Positions 7,682 through 14,970 of a DNA stretch of 16,719 bases are shown here, piece by piece. The DNA is from Hyphococcus sp. Lineage in GTDB: Bacteria > Pseudomonadota > Alphaproteobacteria > Caulobacterales > Parvularculaceae. Location of the stretch: contig BQJH01000032.1 of NCBI GenBank assembly GCA_021604605.1, forward strand, positions 1-16,719. The letters run 5' to 3'. Below the pieces are notes generated by a model. It was not told where the DNA came from. It searched no databases and worked only from the letters and a program-made list of their open reading frames with translations. Both the position numbers and the translations under genes were made by a program. Numbering within the stretch: position 1 is the first letter of the stretch; the number at the start of each line of letters is the position of its first letter.

Positions 7682-8563
7682 TTAAAGCGCTTCCGCGCCG
7701 GCGATAATTTCAATCAATTCTGTCGTAATCTGCGCCTGTCGTGCGCGGTTATATTGCAGGTTCAGCTTGTCGATCATCTCACCGGCGTTGCGCGTCGCGT
7801 TATCCATCGCAGACATGGATGCCGCTTGTTCCGAGGCGACATTTTCCAACAGTGCACGGAAAATCTGAACCGCGACGTAGCGCGGCAGCAAAGCACGGAG
7901 GATTTCGGTTTCATCCGGCTCGTATTCGTAGACAGCGCCTTTAAGGTCCGGCGTCTCAACACCTTCCGGCGCCAGCGCAGGAATAATCTGCTGCGGTGTC
8001 GGTATTTGCGTTACGACGTTTTTAAACTTGCCATAGAAAAGCGTTGCAACGTCAAATTCACCGTCCTCAAACATTGCCAGGACTTTTTCAGCAATCTCAT
8101 TGGCCTGCTCAAAGCCAACTTGTTTCACCTCAACGAAATTGGTTTTCCAAACGATGAGGTCGCCATAAAGGCGCTTTAACTGATCATTACCCTTGCGACC
8201 AACCGTAATGATTTTGACGTTTTTACCTTCGCCCTGAAGCTTGACGATATACTCACGCGCCAGGCGCACAATCGATGAGTTGAAACCGCCGCAAAGACCT
8301 TTGTCAGCTGTGCCAATAATCAGAAGATGGGTTTCATCCTTGCCCGTGCCCGCAAGAAGACGCGGTGCATTCGGGTTGCCTTTTGAGCTTGCCGAAAGGT
8401 TAGCGAGAACCGCTTCCATCCGTTCCGTATAAGGGCGCGCTTCGGTCGCGCGCTCCTCCGCCCGGCGCAGCTTCGCCGCAGCGACCATCTGCTTGGCTTT
8501 GGTGATCTTCTGCGTCGACTTTACCGACGTGATCCGGGTTTTAAGGTCTTTTAACGAGGCCAC
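7682..8563 (-). CDS. atpG: ATP synthase F1 subunit gamma
   Basis: The gamma subunit is the rotating central shaft of F1. The 293-residue protein starts ASLKDLKTRITSVKSTQKIT, the conserved N-terminal helix, and ends with the matching C-terminal helix (NATRNAGEMIDKLNLQYNRA, then RQAQITTELIEI). The middle holds the usual Rossmann-like domain (LLIIGTADKGLCGGFNSSIV). The start codon is GTG, not ATG; it is fixed by the conserved N-terminus and by an AAAGGGA ribosome site that overlaps the last codons of atpA. The gap to atpA is 13 bases, consistent with coupled translation. Confidence 0.98.
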   Translation of the reverse strand: MASLKDLKTRITSVKSTQKITKAKQMVAAAKLRRAEERATEARPYTERMEAVLANLSASSKGNPNAPRLLAGTGKDETHLLIIGTADKGLCGGFNSSIVRLAREYIVKLQGEGKNVKIITVGRKGNDQLKRLYGDLIVWKTNFVEVKQVGFEQANEIAEKVLAMFEDGEFDVATLFYGKFKNVVTQIPTPQQIIPALAPEGVETPDLKGAVYEYEPDETEILRALLPRYVAVQIFRALLENVASEQAASMSAMDNATRNAGEMIDKLNLQYNRARQAQITTELIEIIAGAEAL

Positions 8564-8576
8564 TTAAACGATCCCT

Positions 8577-10106
8577 TTAAGCAAAGCTCTTGGTGAACGC
8601 TTCAAGCGCCGATTTCAATTTGCCTTCCGTATCCCCATCAAGCTTACCACTGTCGCGGATGCTTTTCAGAATATCGCCGTGGTCAGCATGAAGCTTGCGA
8701 AGGAACTCTTCTTCGTAGGCGCCGACTTTGTCTTTCGCGATGCCGTCAAGGTAACCATTGGCGCCCGCATAGATGACACAAACCTGCTCTTCGACTTGCA
8801 ATGGTGAATACTGGCCCTGCTTCATCAGCTCGGTCAGGCGGTCGCCACGGTTCAAGATCGCCTGGGTTGACGCATCAAGGTCGGAACCAAACTGCGCGAA
8901 CGCCGCAAGCTCACGATACTGCGCAAGCTCACCTTTAATCTTACCGGCAACCTGCTTCATCGCTTTAATCTGCGCGGCGGAACCAACCCGGCTCACCGAC
9001 AGACCAACGTTTACCGCCGGGCGAATACCCTGGAAGAAGAGGTCGGTTTCAAGAAAGATCTGACCATCAGTAATCGAGATCACATTGGTCGGGATATAGG
9101 CAGACACGTCGTTCGCCTGTGTTTCAATAATCGGCAGCGCCGTCATCGAACCGGAGCCATTATCTTCGTTCAACTTCGCTGAACGCTCAAGCAAGCGAGA
9201 GTGAAGATAGAAAACATCACCCGGATACGCTTCACGGCCAGGTGGGCGGCGAAGCAGAAGCGACATCTGACGATAGGCAACAGCCTGCTTGGAAAGATCA
9301 TCATAAATGATCAAAGAGTGCATGCCATTGTCGCGGAAATATTCACCCATAGCGCAACCGGCAAATGGCGCCAGGAACTGTAGAGGCGCAGGCTCAGAGG
9401 CCGTCGCCGCAACAACGATGGAATATTCCATCGCGCCATTGTCTTCCAGCGTCTTAACAATCTGGGCGACCGTTGAACGCTTCTGACCAATCGCAACATA
9501 AACGCAATAGAGTTTCTTTGATTCATCATCTGATGCGTTGATATCTTTCTGGTTCAAGATCGTATCGACACAAATCGCTGTCTTACCGGTCTGACGGTCA
9601 CCAATCACAAGCTCACGCTGGCCACGGCCAACGGGGATCATGGAGTCGATCGCCTTGATGCCGGTCTGCATCGGTTCGTGCACAGACTTACGCGGCAGAA
9701 TACCCGGCGCTTTAACATCGACCAGGCGGCGCTCCGTCGCTTCAATCGGGCCTTTGCCATCAATCGGATTGCCGAGCGGATCGACAACGCGGCCAAGAAG
9801 GCCCTTGCCGACCGGCACGTCCACAATTGACTTGGTGCGCTTGACGGTGTCGCCTTCTTTAATCTCACGGTCTTCACCGAAGATCACAACGCCAACATTG
9901 TCAGCTTCGAGGTTGAGGGCCATGCCCTTCACGCCATTGGCGAATTCAACCATCTCACCGGCCTGAACGTTATCAAGGCCATAAATACGGGCGATCCCGT
10001 CGCCTACGGACAATACCTGACCGATCTCGGATACTTCAGCGTCTTTACCAAAGTCTTTGATCTGTTGCTTCAGGATCGAAGAAATTTCTGCGGCGTTGAG
10101 CTCCAT
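8577..10106 (-). CDS. atpA: ATP synthase F1 subunit alpha
   Basis: The alpha subunit alternates with beta in the F1 hexamer and binds non-catalytic nucleotide. The 509-residue length is typical. The Walker A loop GDRQTGKT spans 169-176. The N-terminus MELNAAEISSILKQQIKDF is the conserved delta-contacting helix. SVSRVGSAAQ carries the arginine finger that reaches the beta catalytic site, and FQGIRPAVNVG lies just before it. The start is 3 bases after the atpH stop, with a GAGG ribosome site inside the end of atpH, so the two are almost certainly translationally coupled. No unusual residue was found. Confidence 0.99.
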   Translation of the reverse strand: MELNAAEISSILKQQIKDFGKDAEVSEIGQVLSVGDGIARIYGLDNVQAGEMVEFANGVKGMALNLEADNVGVVIFGEDREIKEGDTVKRTKSIVDVPVGKGLLGRVVDPLGNPIDGKGPIEATERRLVDVKAPGILPRKSVHEPMQTGIKAIDSMIPVGRGQRELVIGDRQTGKTAICVDTILNQKDINASDDESKKLYCVYVAIGQKRSTVAQIVKTLEDNGAMEYSIVVAATASEPAPLQFLAPFAGCAMGEYFRDNGMHSLIIYDDLSKQAVAYRQMSLLLRRPPGREAYPGDVFYLHSRLLERSAKLNEDNGSGSMTALPIIETQANDVSAYIPTNVISITDGQIFLETDLFFQGIRPAVNVGLSVSRVGSAAQIKAMKQVAGKIKGELAQYRELAAFAQFGSDLDASTQAILNRGDRLTELMKQGQYSPLQVEEQVCVIYAGANGYLDGIAKDKVGAYEEEFLRKLHADHGDILKSIRDSGKLDGDTEGKLKSALEAFTKSFA

Positions 10107-10109
10107 GCC

Positions 10110-10667
10110 TTATGCCTCTTTCATCACGGTTCTTAAACGATTGAGTTTGGTGCGTAGCGACGAGTCGATCATTTGACTGCCGACCTTTACGATCAGCCCG
10201 CCAAGCAAGTCGGGATCGACGCTGGTTTCGAGATTGACGGCCTTACCAACCATCGATTCAATTTCAAGACGAAGCGCCTTGATTTGATCTTCATTGAGCG
10301 CAGCGGCGGATACGGCTTCCGCAGAAACCTCTCCGCGATCTTGCGCTGCGAGCGCGCTGAACGCCCGGATTATACCTTCGAGAGCAAAAAGCCGCCGGTT
10401 CGACGTCACGAGCTTCAGGAAATTTGTCGTCAGCGCGCCATAGCCTGCTTTTTCGGCCAGCGCAGCCATGGCTTTCATTTGATCGGCCTGATCATAAACA
10501 GGGCTTTTTAAAAAACCCTGCAAATCGCTCGATGCGTTAATGCTTGCGCGCAACGCTTGCAGCTCACGCTCAACAACGTCGAGGGCGTTCGCCTCTTTCG
10601 CAAGATCGAACAGAGCCGCAGCATAACGGCCAGAAACGCCAGTAGTGGGGGCAGTCTCGCGTGACAT
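10110..10667 (-). CDS. atpH: ATP synthase F1 subunit delta
   Basis: The delta subunit sits on top of F1 and joins it to the peripheral stalk of F0. The 185-residue protein has the OSCP/delta pattern: GRYAAALFDLAKEANALDVV at 13-32, LKSPVYDQADQMKAMAALAE at about 63-82, and the conserved C-terminal PDLLGGLIVKVGSQMIDSSL followed by RTKLNRL. It is the first gene of the F1 cluster. A GGAG ribosome site lies 11 bases upstream of the ATG. The leader contains a strong stem-loop about 25 bases before the start, described separately. F0 genes are not in the window, as expected in alphaproteobacteria. Confidence 0.98.
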   Translation of the reverse strand: MSRETAPTTGVSGRYAAALFDLAKEANALDVVERELQALRASINASSDLQGFLKSPVYDQADQMKAMAALAEKAGYGALTTNFLKLVTSNRRLFALEGIIRAFSALAAQDRGEVSAEAVSAAALNEDQIKALRLEIESMVGKAVNLETSVDPDLLGGLIVKVGSQMIDSSLRTKLNRLRTVMKEA

Positions 10668-10692
10668 TTGCGCGAAAGCTCCTGTTTGCAGA

Positions 10693-10715
10693 AGGCGCTG
10701 CGACAGACAGCGCCT
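10693..10715 (-). other. Stem-loop in the atp operon leader
   Basis: AGGCGCTG (10693-10700) and CAGCGCCT (10708-10715) form a perfect 8-bp GC-rich stem with a 7-base loop, ending about 25 bases before the atpH start codon on the minus strand. No T-run follows in the direction of transcription, so it is not an intrinsic terminator. It may protect the mRNA 5' region or affect translation of atpH. The stem is plain in the sequence; the function is inferred. Confidence 0.5.
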
Positions 10716-10789
10716 AAGCCATTGAAAAACCTATCGATTGGAAGGCGACGCCGGCGCAATGCCGAGCCTCCCGTTGTGGATCGCGCGAG

Positions 10790-10818
10790 GCGATAGCACG
10801 GGGCTCGCGGCGACGCAA
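10790..10818 (-). promoter_or_regulatory. atpHp: Possible promoter of the atpHAGDC operon
   Basis: On the minus strand TTGCGT (10818-10813) and TATCGC (10795-10790) are separated by exactly 17 bases, resembling a sigma-70 -35/-10 pair with the TTG and TAT parts conserved. Transcription would start about 115 bases before atpH and give a leader that includes the 8-bp stem-loop. It is only a partial match to consensus, so this remains a candidate. Confidence 0.3.
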
Positions 10819-10964
10819 CAATTGCCGGTGCGACCGATAGGCGAAGCTTGAAATTATTTTTAGAACTTAGAGCCTAGTCCATCTATCGAGATACTGAACT
10901 ATAGCGTCTAGCTGTCTCTTTTCTTGATGATGCTGGCTTTTAGGCGGAGCAGAAACCCGATGGC

Positions 10965-11543
10965 TTAGAATCGATAGCCAATTCTCAAGCCAAGGTGGTC
11001 CAAACCTTCATTATGGGTGCAAAGACCGGCGTTCGAAATATGCGACCAGTGAACGGAGGCGCTGACGCGCTCGCTGATACGGTAGCCCAGATCGCCCGCC
11101 ATGCGAAAATGAGCACGGCAGCCAAAAAAGAGCGTTGTGTCGACCCGGTTATTATCTGCAATCGGGTCAAATTCATCAGTTTCCCCGGTATGGATGGCGC
11201 CGCCAAGCATCGCTGAGAAGAAGAATTTTTCAGCAAAATCAAAGGTCCAATCAAACCCGGCATAAAACTGGCTGGTAGCGTCGCCATCGGTCGCGATTGT
11301 CGTTCCGACCACTGGTCGCGGCGCCCCAAGCACAGAAAGGAACTTTGGGGACCGAAACAAAGCCTCTGCATTAAGGCCGACGCCATCCTCCTTATTGGTG
11401 CCGATGCCACAACAGCTCTGCAAGAGAATGCCTCCCCGGACCTCCTGCACCAGGCGCGTATCTTCCGCCAATGCGGGCGAGGCGACCAAAGCGCTGGCGC
11501 CAACCATCATGCTCAGTAACAATGCTATTGCAGGGCTATTCAT
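10965..11543 (-). CDS. PagL-like lipid A 3-O-deacylase / acyloxyacyl hydrolase family outer-membrane protein
   Basis: This 192-residue secreted protein has a signal peptide (cleavage likely after SPALA, residue 26) and ends in an aromatic residue after an amphipathic strand (GLRIGYRF), typical of an outer-membrane beta-barrel. The C-terminal motif HISNAG gives the catalytic pair H168 and S170 of PagL lipid A deacylases, which remove the 3-position acyl chain from lipid A at the cell surface. Aligned from memory to Pseudomonas PagL, the third catalytic residue (Glu) would be D182. It has four Cys (44, 45, 142, 175), including an adjacent pair. The start is ATG at 11543; GTG at 11546 is directly upstream, and an AAGGGG ribosome site serves either. 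It lies between priA and the atp operon, all on one strand. The family call is good; activity is untested. Confidence 0.82.
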   Translation of the reverse strand: MNSPAIALLLSMMVGASALVASPALAEDTRLVQEVRGGILLQSCCGIGTNKEDGVGLNAEALFRSPKFLSVLGAPRPVVGTTIATDGDATSQFYAGFDWTFDFAEKFFFSAMLGGAIHTGETDEFDPIADNNRVDTTLFFGCRAHFRMAGDLGYRISERVSASVHWSHISNAGLCTHNEGLDHLGLRIGYRF

Positions 11544-11560
11544 CACCGCCCGTCCCCTTC

Positions 11561-11580
11561 TTATGAAATTCTTTTCATAA
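11561..11580. promoter_or_regulatory. Inverted repeat just upstream of the PagL-like gene (operator candidate)
   Basis: TTATGAAA-TTCT-TTTCATAA is a perfect 8-bp inverted repeat with a 4-base centre. It lies 14 bases before the GTG/ATG start pair of the PagL-like gene, right next to its ribosome site. It is much more AT-rich than its surroundings, and no T-run follows in the direction of transcription, so an operator is more likely than a terminator. The regulator is unknown. Confidence 0.45.
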
Positions 11581-11586
11581 TTAAAG

Positions 11587-11624
11587 CGCTATAGCGTTAA
11601 TGTGACGTTTACGACGTCTCGTAA
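11587..11624. promoter_or_regulatory. Two further palindromes between priA and the PagL-like gene
   Basis: CGCTATAGCG (11587-11596) is a perfect 10-base palindrome, and TTACGA-CGTC-TCGTAA (11609-11624) is a perfect 6-bp inverted repeat with a 4-base centre. With the repeat at 11561-11580, three palindromes occupy most of this 85-base gap. None shows a T-run on the minus strand, where the priA transcript would end. They may be regulator sites for the PagL-like gene. Confidence 0.35.
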
Positions 11625-11631
11625 GGTTTTG

Positions 11632-13884
11632 TTAAAGAAACGAATAAGGATTGATATCGACGACGCACCTGACAGAGGAGGGTGTTTTTACGCGGCCTAA
11701 CCAGTCATTCAAATAAGCCTGCAAATTGACCCCGCGGCGGGCTTTTATCAAAAATCGCATCCGCGCCTGACCGCGCAATCTGTATATCGGCGCGCGCGAC
11801 GGCCCCAAGACCTCCACACCATCGCCATTAGGCGCCGCCGCAAGAAGGTCACGCGCGGCTTTGTCGAGCACGACCTCATCCCCAGAGCGCATGATAATAG
11901 CCGCAAGACGACCGTAAGGAGGGAACGATAAGTAGCGACGTCCTTCCGCTTCTGCGGCAAGGAATGCGTCCCGATCACCTGTCACCAACGCTTCAAAGAC
12001 CGACGCCTGCGGCTGATAGGTTTGCAACATCGCCCTCCCCGGTTTGACGTCACGGCCGGCACGGCCCGTCACCTGAGACAATAACTGGTAGGTTCTCTCC
12101 GCTGCCCGCAGATCGCCGCCGGAAAGACCAAGGTCAGCATCAACCACACCGACAAGGGTCAAATTGGGAAAGTGATGGCCCTTGGCGGCGACCTGCGTCG
12201 CAATCAAAATATCGATCTCTCCAGCCTGCATGGCGTCCAGCACTTCACGCATCGCCCTTGGGCCCGGCGCAGTGTCCGATGAAAGAATTTTGATTTGCGC
12301 CTCTGGCCAGCGCGCCACCGCTTCCTCCGCCACGCGCTCAACACCCGGCCCGCAGGGCGCAAGAGAATCAACCGCATTACAGGACGGGCACGCCTTTGGC
12401 TTCGGCATGGAAAAACCAGTATGATGACACACAAGCCGGTTTTCGAACCTGTGCTCAACCAGCATCGTGTCAGAATTTGGCGCAGTCATTTTATGACCGC
12501 AACGCCGGCACAGGGTCATCGGCGCATAACCGCGCCGGTTCAAGAATAACAAAGACTGTTCGCCTACGGACAGATTATGCTCAACAGCGGCACACAAGGG
12601 TGGCGACAGCCAGCGACCTTTTTCCGGTGGATCGCTGCGCATATCGACCAAGGAAATGTCAGGCAAATTGGCGCTGGCAAAACGCGATGGCAGTCCCACA
12701 GCGCTGTAACGCCCCTCATCGACATTGACCACTGTTTCAAGAGATGGCGTCGCAGAGGCGAGCAGCACAGGAAACCCTGCGCGCGCACCGCGGGCCACAG
12801 CCAGATCGCGCGCATGATAAATTACGCCATCTTCCTGTTTGTAAGCATTATCATGCTCCTCATCGACGATGATAAGCTTCAAGTTTTGAAAAGGAAGAAA
12901 GAGCGCCGAACGGGCGCCGACAACCAGTCTGGCCCTCTTTGTCGGGTCACCCTCGCCAACCCGCCGCCAGGTACGTCGCCTTGCAGCAGCCGTCATTTCC
13001 GAATGCCATGGCGCAGGCGCGGCGCCAAACCGTTCTTCCACCCGCCCAAGAAAGGGCAAGGTCAGCGCAATCTCAGGAATTAAAATAAGCACCTGCGCTG
13101 TTTCATCTTTTTGCAGAGCCGCTGAGACCGCTTCAAGATAAACTTCCGTCTTTCCTGAACCGGTAACACCATCAATCAATGTCGCCGTATGGCCGCCTGC
13201 ATCAATTTGCTTTTTTATTTCGCCAACCGCAAATAGCTGGTCTTCCGACAGAGGCTTTCCCATCCGCGAAAGATCAGGCGCAGAAAAAGGTGGGTCCGGA
13301 TCAATTTCAACTGCACGCAGACCCCCTGCTTTCGCCAACCCGCGCACCACCGCATCACTGACACCCGCCGCCTCGGCCAGCCGGGCCGCTGTTAGCGGGG
13401 TCGCGCCAGCCGCCGCCAAGACCTGTTCGCGTTGAGGGGTCGAGCGCTTTGGAAGCCCCCCCGACAAAACGAAGCCGGTTTGAGGCGCCCTCGGCGTCAG
13501 CGCATCACCTGAGCGCATCACCATGCGCAAGACGGATCCCAATGGCGAAAGTGTATAATCCGCAGACCAGGCGACAAAATCGATCAGATCCGGGCTCAAC
13601 CCTTGAACCGGTAAAACCTCGATAATTGATTTCAGTTTCGCGAGATCGACCTTGCCCCAGCGCCGACCCACGTCTTTATCGTCACTCACGGCCGCCTCAT
13701 TTGGCCAGACAACGCCAAAAATCTCCCGCAGGCCAAAGGGTGCTTTGACAAATTGGCCGGGCTCAGCCGTCACCCCTATGGGCAGCAAATAATCATACGC
13801 CTTAAAAAGCGGGAGCGGAAACAACACCTTAACGCGAGCAGGCGGCTCAGCTTCCAGACTGTTAAAAATCTTTATGTCGTTCAT
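11632..13884 (-). CDS. priA: Primosomal replication-restart helicase PriA
   Basis: PriA is the 3'-to-5' DNA helicase that reloads the replisome at stalled forks. The 750-residue protein has the N-terminal 3' DNA-binding domain (VKVLFPLPLFKAYDYLLP at 18-35, APFGLREIFGVVW), Walker A GVTGSGKTE (239-247), DEEH (341-344), ASATPSLE, LFLNRRGYAP, IATQVAAKGHHFPNL, DADLGLSGGDLRAAERTYQL, and VTGRAGR (605-611). The zinc region keeps C459, C462, C499 and C502. The second pair is A468/S471 and the third is C486/T489, so three of the eight usual cysteines are missing and one zinc site should be lost. The start is fixed by the conserved N-terminus; no clear ribosome site is visible. It diverges from the DUF1036 gene. 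Confidence 0.97.
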   Translation of the reverse strand: MNDIKIFNSLEAEPPARVKVLFPLPLFKAYDYLLPIGVTAEPGQFVKAPFGLREIFGVVWPNEAAVSDDKDVGRRWGKVDLAKLKSIIEVLPVQGLSPDLIDFVAWSADYTLSPLGSVLRMVMRSGDALTPRAPQTGFVLSGGLPKRSTPQREQVLAAAGATPLTAARLAEAAGVSDAVVRGLAKAGGLRAVEIDPDPPFSAPDLSRMGKPLSEDQLFAVGEIKKQIDAGGHTATLIDGVTGSGKTEVYLEAVSAALQKDETAQVLILIPEIALTLPFLGRVEERFGAAPAPWHSEMTAAARRRTWRRVGEGDPTKRARLVVGARSALFLPFQNLKLIIVDEEHDNAYKQEDGVIYHARDLAVARGARAGFPVLLASATPSLETVVNVDEGRYSAVGLPSRFASANLPDISLVDMRSDPPEKGRWLSPPLCAAVEHNLSVGEQSLLFLNRRGYAPMTLCRRCGHKMTAPNSDTMLVEHRFENRLVCHHTGFSMPKPKACPSCNAVDSLAPCGPGVERVAEEAVARWPEAQIKILSSDTAPGPRAMREVLDAMQAGEIDILIATQVAAKGHHFPNLTLVGVVDADLGLSGGDLRAAERTYQLLSQVTGRAGRDVKPGRAMLQTYQPQASVFEALVTGDRDAFLAAEAEGRRYLSFPPYGRLAAIIMRSGDEVVLDKAARDLLAAAPNGDGVEVLGPSRAPIYRLRGQARMRFLIKARRGVNLQAYLNDWLGRVKTPSSVRCVVDINPYSFL

Positions 13885-13962
13885 AAAGGCTCGCGCTTGA
13901 TCCCGGCGTCGGTTTCGGCTGAATTACGGCTCTCTCTTTTGGTAAATTGCGGGCAAAGCGCA
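13885..13962. promoter_or_regulatory. Divergent promoter region between priA and the DUF1036 gene
   Basis: These 78 bases must serve both divergent genes. On the plus strand TTGATC (13897-13902) and TGAATT (13920-13925) are 17 bases apart and could be a weak -35/-10 pair for the DUF1036 gene, starting about 30 bases before its ATG. No convincing pair was seen toward priA. Confidence 0.25.
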
Positions 13963-14970
13963 ATGCGTTTCCTATTATTTGTTATTTTTCTTCTCGCCTC
14001 CACCGCCACTGGCGCTCATGCAAAATATTCTTTTTGCAATAAAACCAGTTATGCGCTGTCTGCTGCCGTCGGCTATGTAGAAGGTGACAGGCTCGCCACA
14101 CGTGGCTGGTGGCGCCTTCGGCCCGGTCAATGCAAGGTGGTCTTAACCGAGCAGACCAATCCTGGCCGGTATTTTGTCTACGCCGAGGCGATCCCAGGCC
14201 ATAAGGGCGAACTGCGCACATGGTCAGGCGACACGTCACTCTGTGTGGAAAATTTCGGCTTTTTCAATCTACGCAATCAAGAAGTCTGCCGCGGCGACCC
14301 CTTGCGGCAACGCAAATTCTTTGATGTGGATGTGACAACGGACGCAGAAGGCAACTGGCAAACGGATTTTAGCGAAGCAGGTAATTATACGATTTATTCG
14401 GCGGAAGTGGCCGGGGTCCAACGCCTCTTAAAAGACATTGGCAAAAAGATCGGTCGGGTAGACGGCGCCATGGGGCGCGAAACCCAGCGCGCCCTCAACG
14501 CTTTCCGCAAAGAAAAGAACCTGACGGAAAGCACCAAGATTGATGATGAAGTTGTAGACGCCCTTATCGAAGAAGCGAATGCACTGGAAGCAAAACTCGG
14601 CTTTTTCTATTGCAACAAAACTGACAATGATGTCTGGAGCGCCATTGCCCAGCCAGAGGGAGAGAAAAACTACACCTCCAAAGGCTGGTGGAAATTAGCG
14701 CCCGGCGAATGCTCGAAGATACTAAAAGGCGAATTACAACACGATCACTATTACATCTACGGCGTCATTGAAGAGGCCATGAACGAACGACAAATAACCA
14801 ATGGGCAAAAATCATTTTGTGTAAACGCCGTGATGTTCAGCGTTGATGACAAAACAGAATGCTCTGTGCAAGAACTTGATGAGGCGTCCTTCCGCCGGGT
14901 TGAAATTGGCGGCGCTGCGTCCGCCACGTTTGACTTTTTACCAGAGATGTTCACAGCGCCTGCTCAATAA
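13963..14970 (+). CDS. Secreted protein with two DUF1036 domains flanking a peptidoglycan-binding domain
   Basis: This 335-residue protein has a signal peptide (MRFLLFVIFLLASTATGAHA, cleavage after residue 20). Two related domains of the DUF1036 type follow: about 22-145 and about 213-320. They share FCNKT/YCNKT, GWW (48-50 and 241-243), PGQC/PGEC (54-57 and 247-250), YFVYAE/YYIYGV and SLCV/SFCV. All four Cys of the first (25, 57, 94, 109) match those of the second (217, 250, 286, 300), suggesting disulfides. Between them, 151-202 (GVQRLLKDIGKKIGRVDGAM, then GRETQRALNAFRKEKNL) looks like a peptidoglycan-binding domain of the PF01471 type. The frame stays open back to 13753 inside priA, but the signal peptide fixes the start at 13963. 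The function of DUF1036 is unknown. It diverges from priA and abuts the next gene. Confidence 0.85.
   Translation: MRFLLFVIFLLASTATGAHAKYSFCNKTSYALSAAVGYVEGDRLATRGWWRLRPGQCKVVLTEQTNPGRYFVYAEAIPGHKGELRTWSGDTSLCVENFGFFNLRNQEVCRGDPLRQRKFFDVDVTTDAEGNWQTDFSEAGNYTIYSAEVAGVQRLLKDIGKKIGRVDGAMGRETQRALNAFRKEKNLTESTKIDDEVVDALIEEANALEAKLGFFYCNKTDNDVWSAIAQPEGEKNYTSKGWWKLAPGECSKILKGELQHDHYYIYGVIEEAMNERQITNGQKSFCVNAVMFSVDDKTECSVQELDEASFRRVEIGGAASATFDFLPEMFTAPAQ

Larger units (their letters stand above)
10668..10964. other. 297-base intergenic leader between the PagL-like gene and atpH
   Basis: No convincing gene was found here. Nearest the PagL-like stop (10861-10964) it is AT-richer and shows no T-tailed hairpin that would clearly end that transcript. 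The part nearest atpH is GC-rich and holds a possible promoter (10790-10818), a Shine-Dalgarno-like GGGAGG on the minus strand (10767-10772) with a TTG 7 bases downstream, and the stem-loop at 10693-10715. It most likely carries the main promoter and leader of the atp operon. Confidence 0.6.

Noticed and set aside
7754..8179. 141-codon plus-strand frame inside atpG
   Set aside because: It is antisense to a complete gamma subunit gene; the translation is Arg-, Phe- and Leu-rich with no family match.
11609..11630. Hairpin TTACGA/TCGTAA followed by GGTTTTG as an intrinsic terminator
   Set aside because: The T-run is on the plus strand, but priA and the PagL-like gene are transcribed on the minus strand; no plus-strand transcript is expected here.
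13753..13962. Upstream extension of the DUF1036 frame into priA
   Set aside because: The frame is open, but the added 70 residues show no domain, overlap the conserved PriA N-terminus, and would bury a clear signal peptide that starts at 13963.
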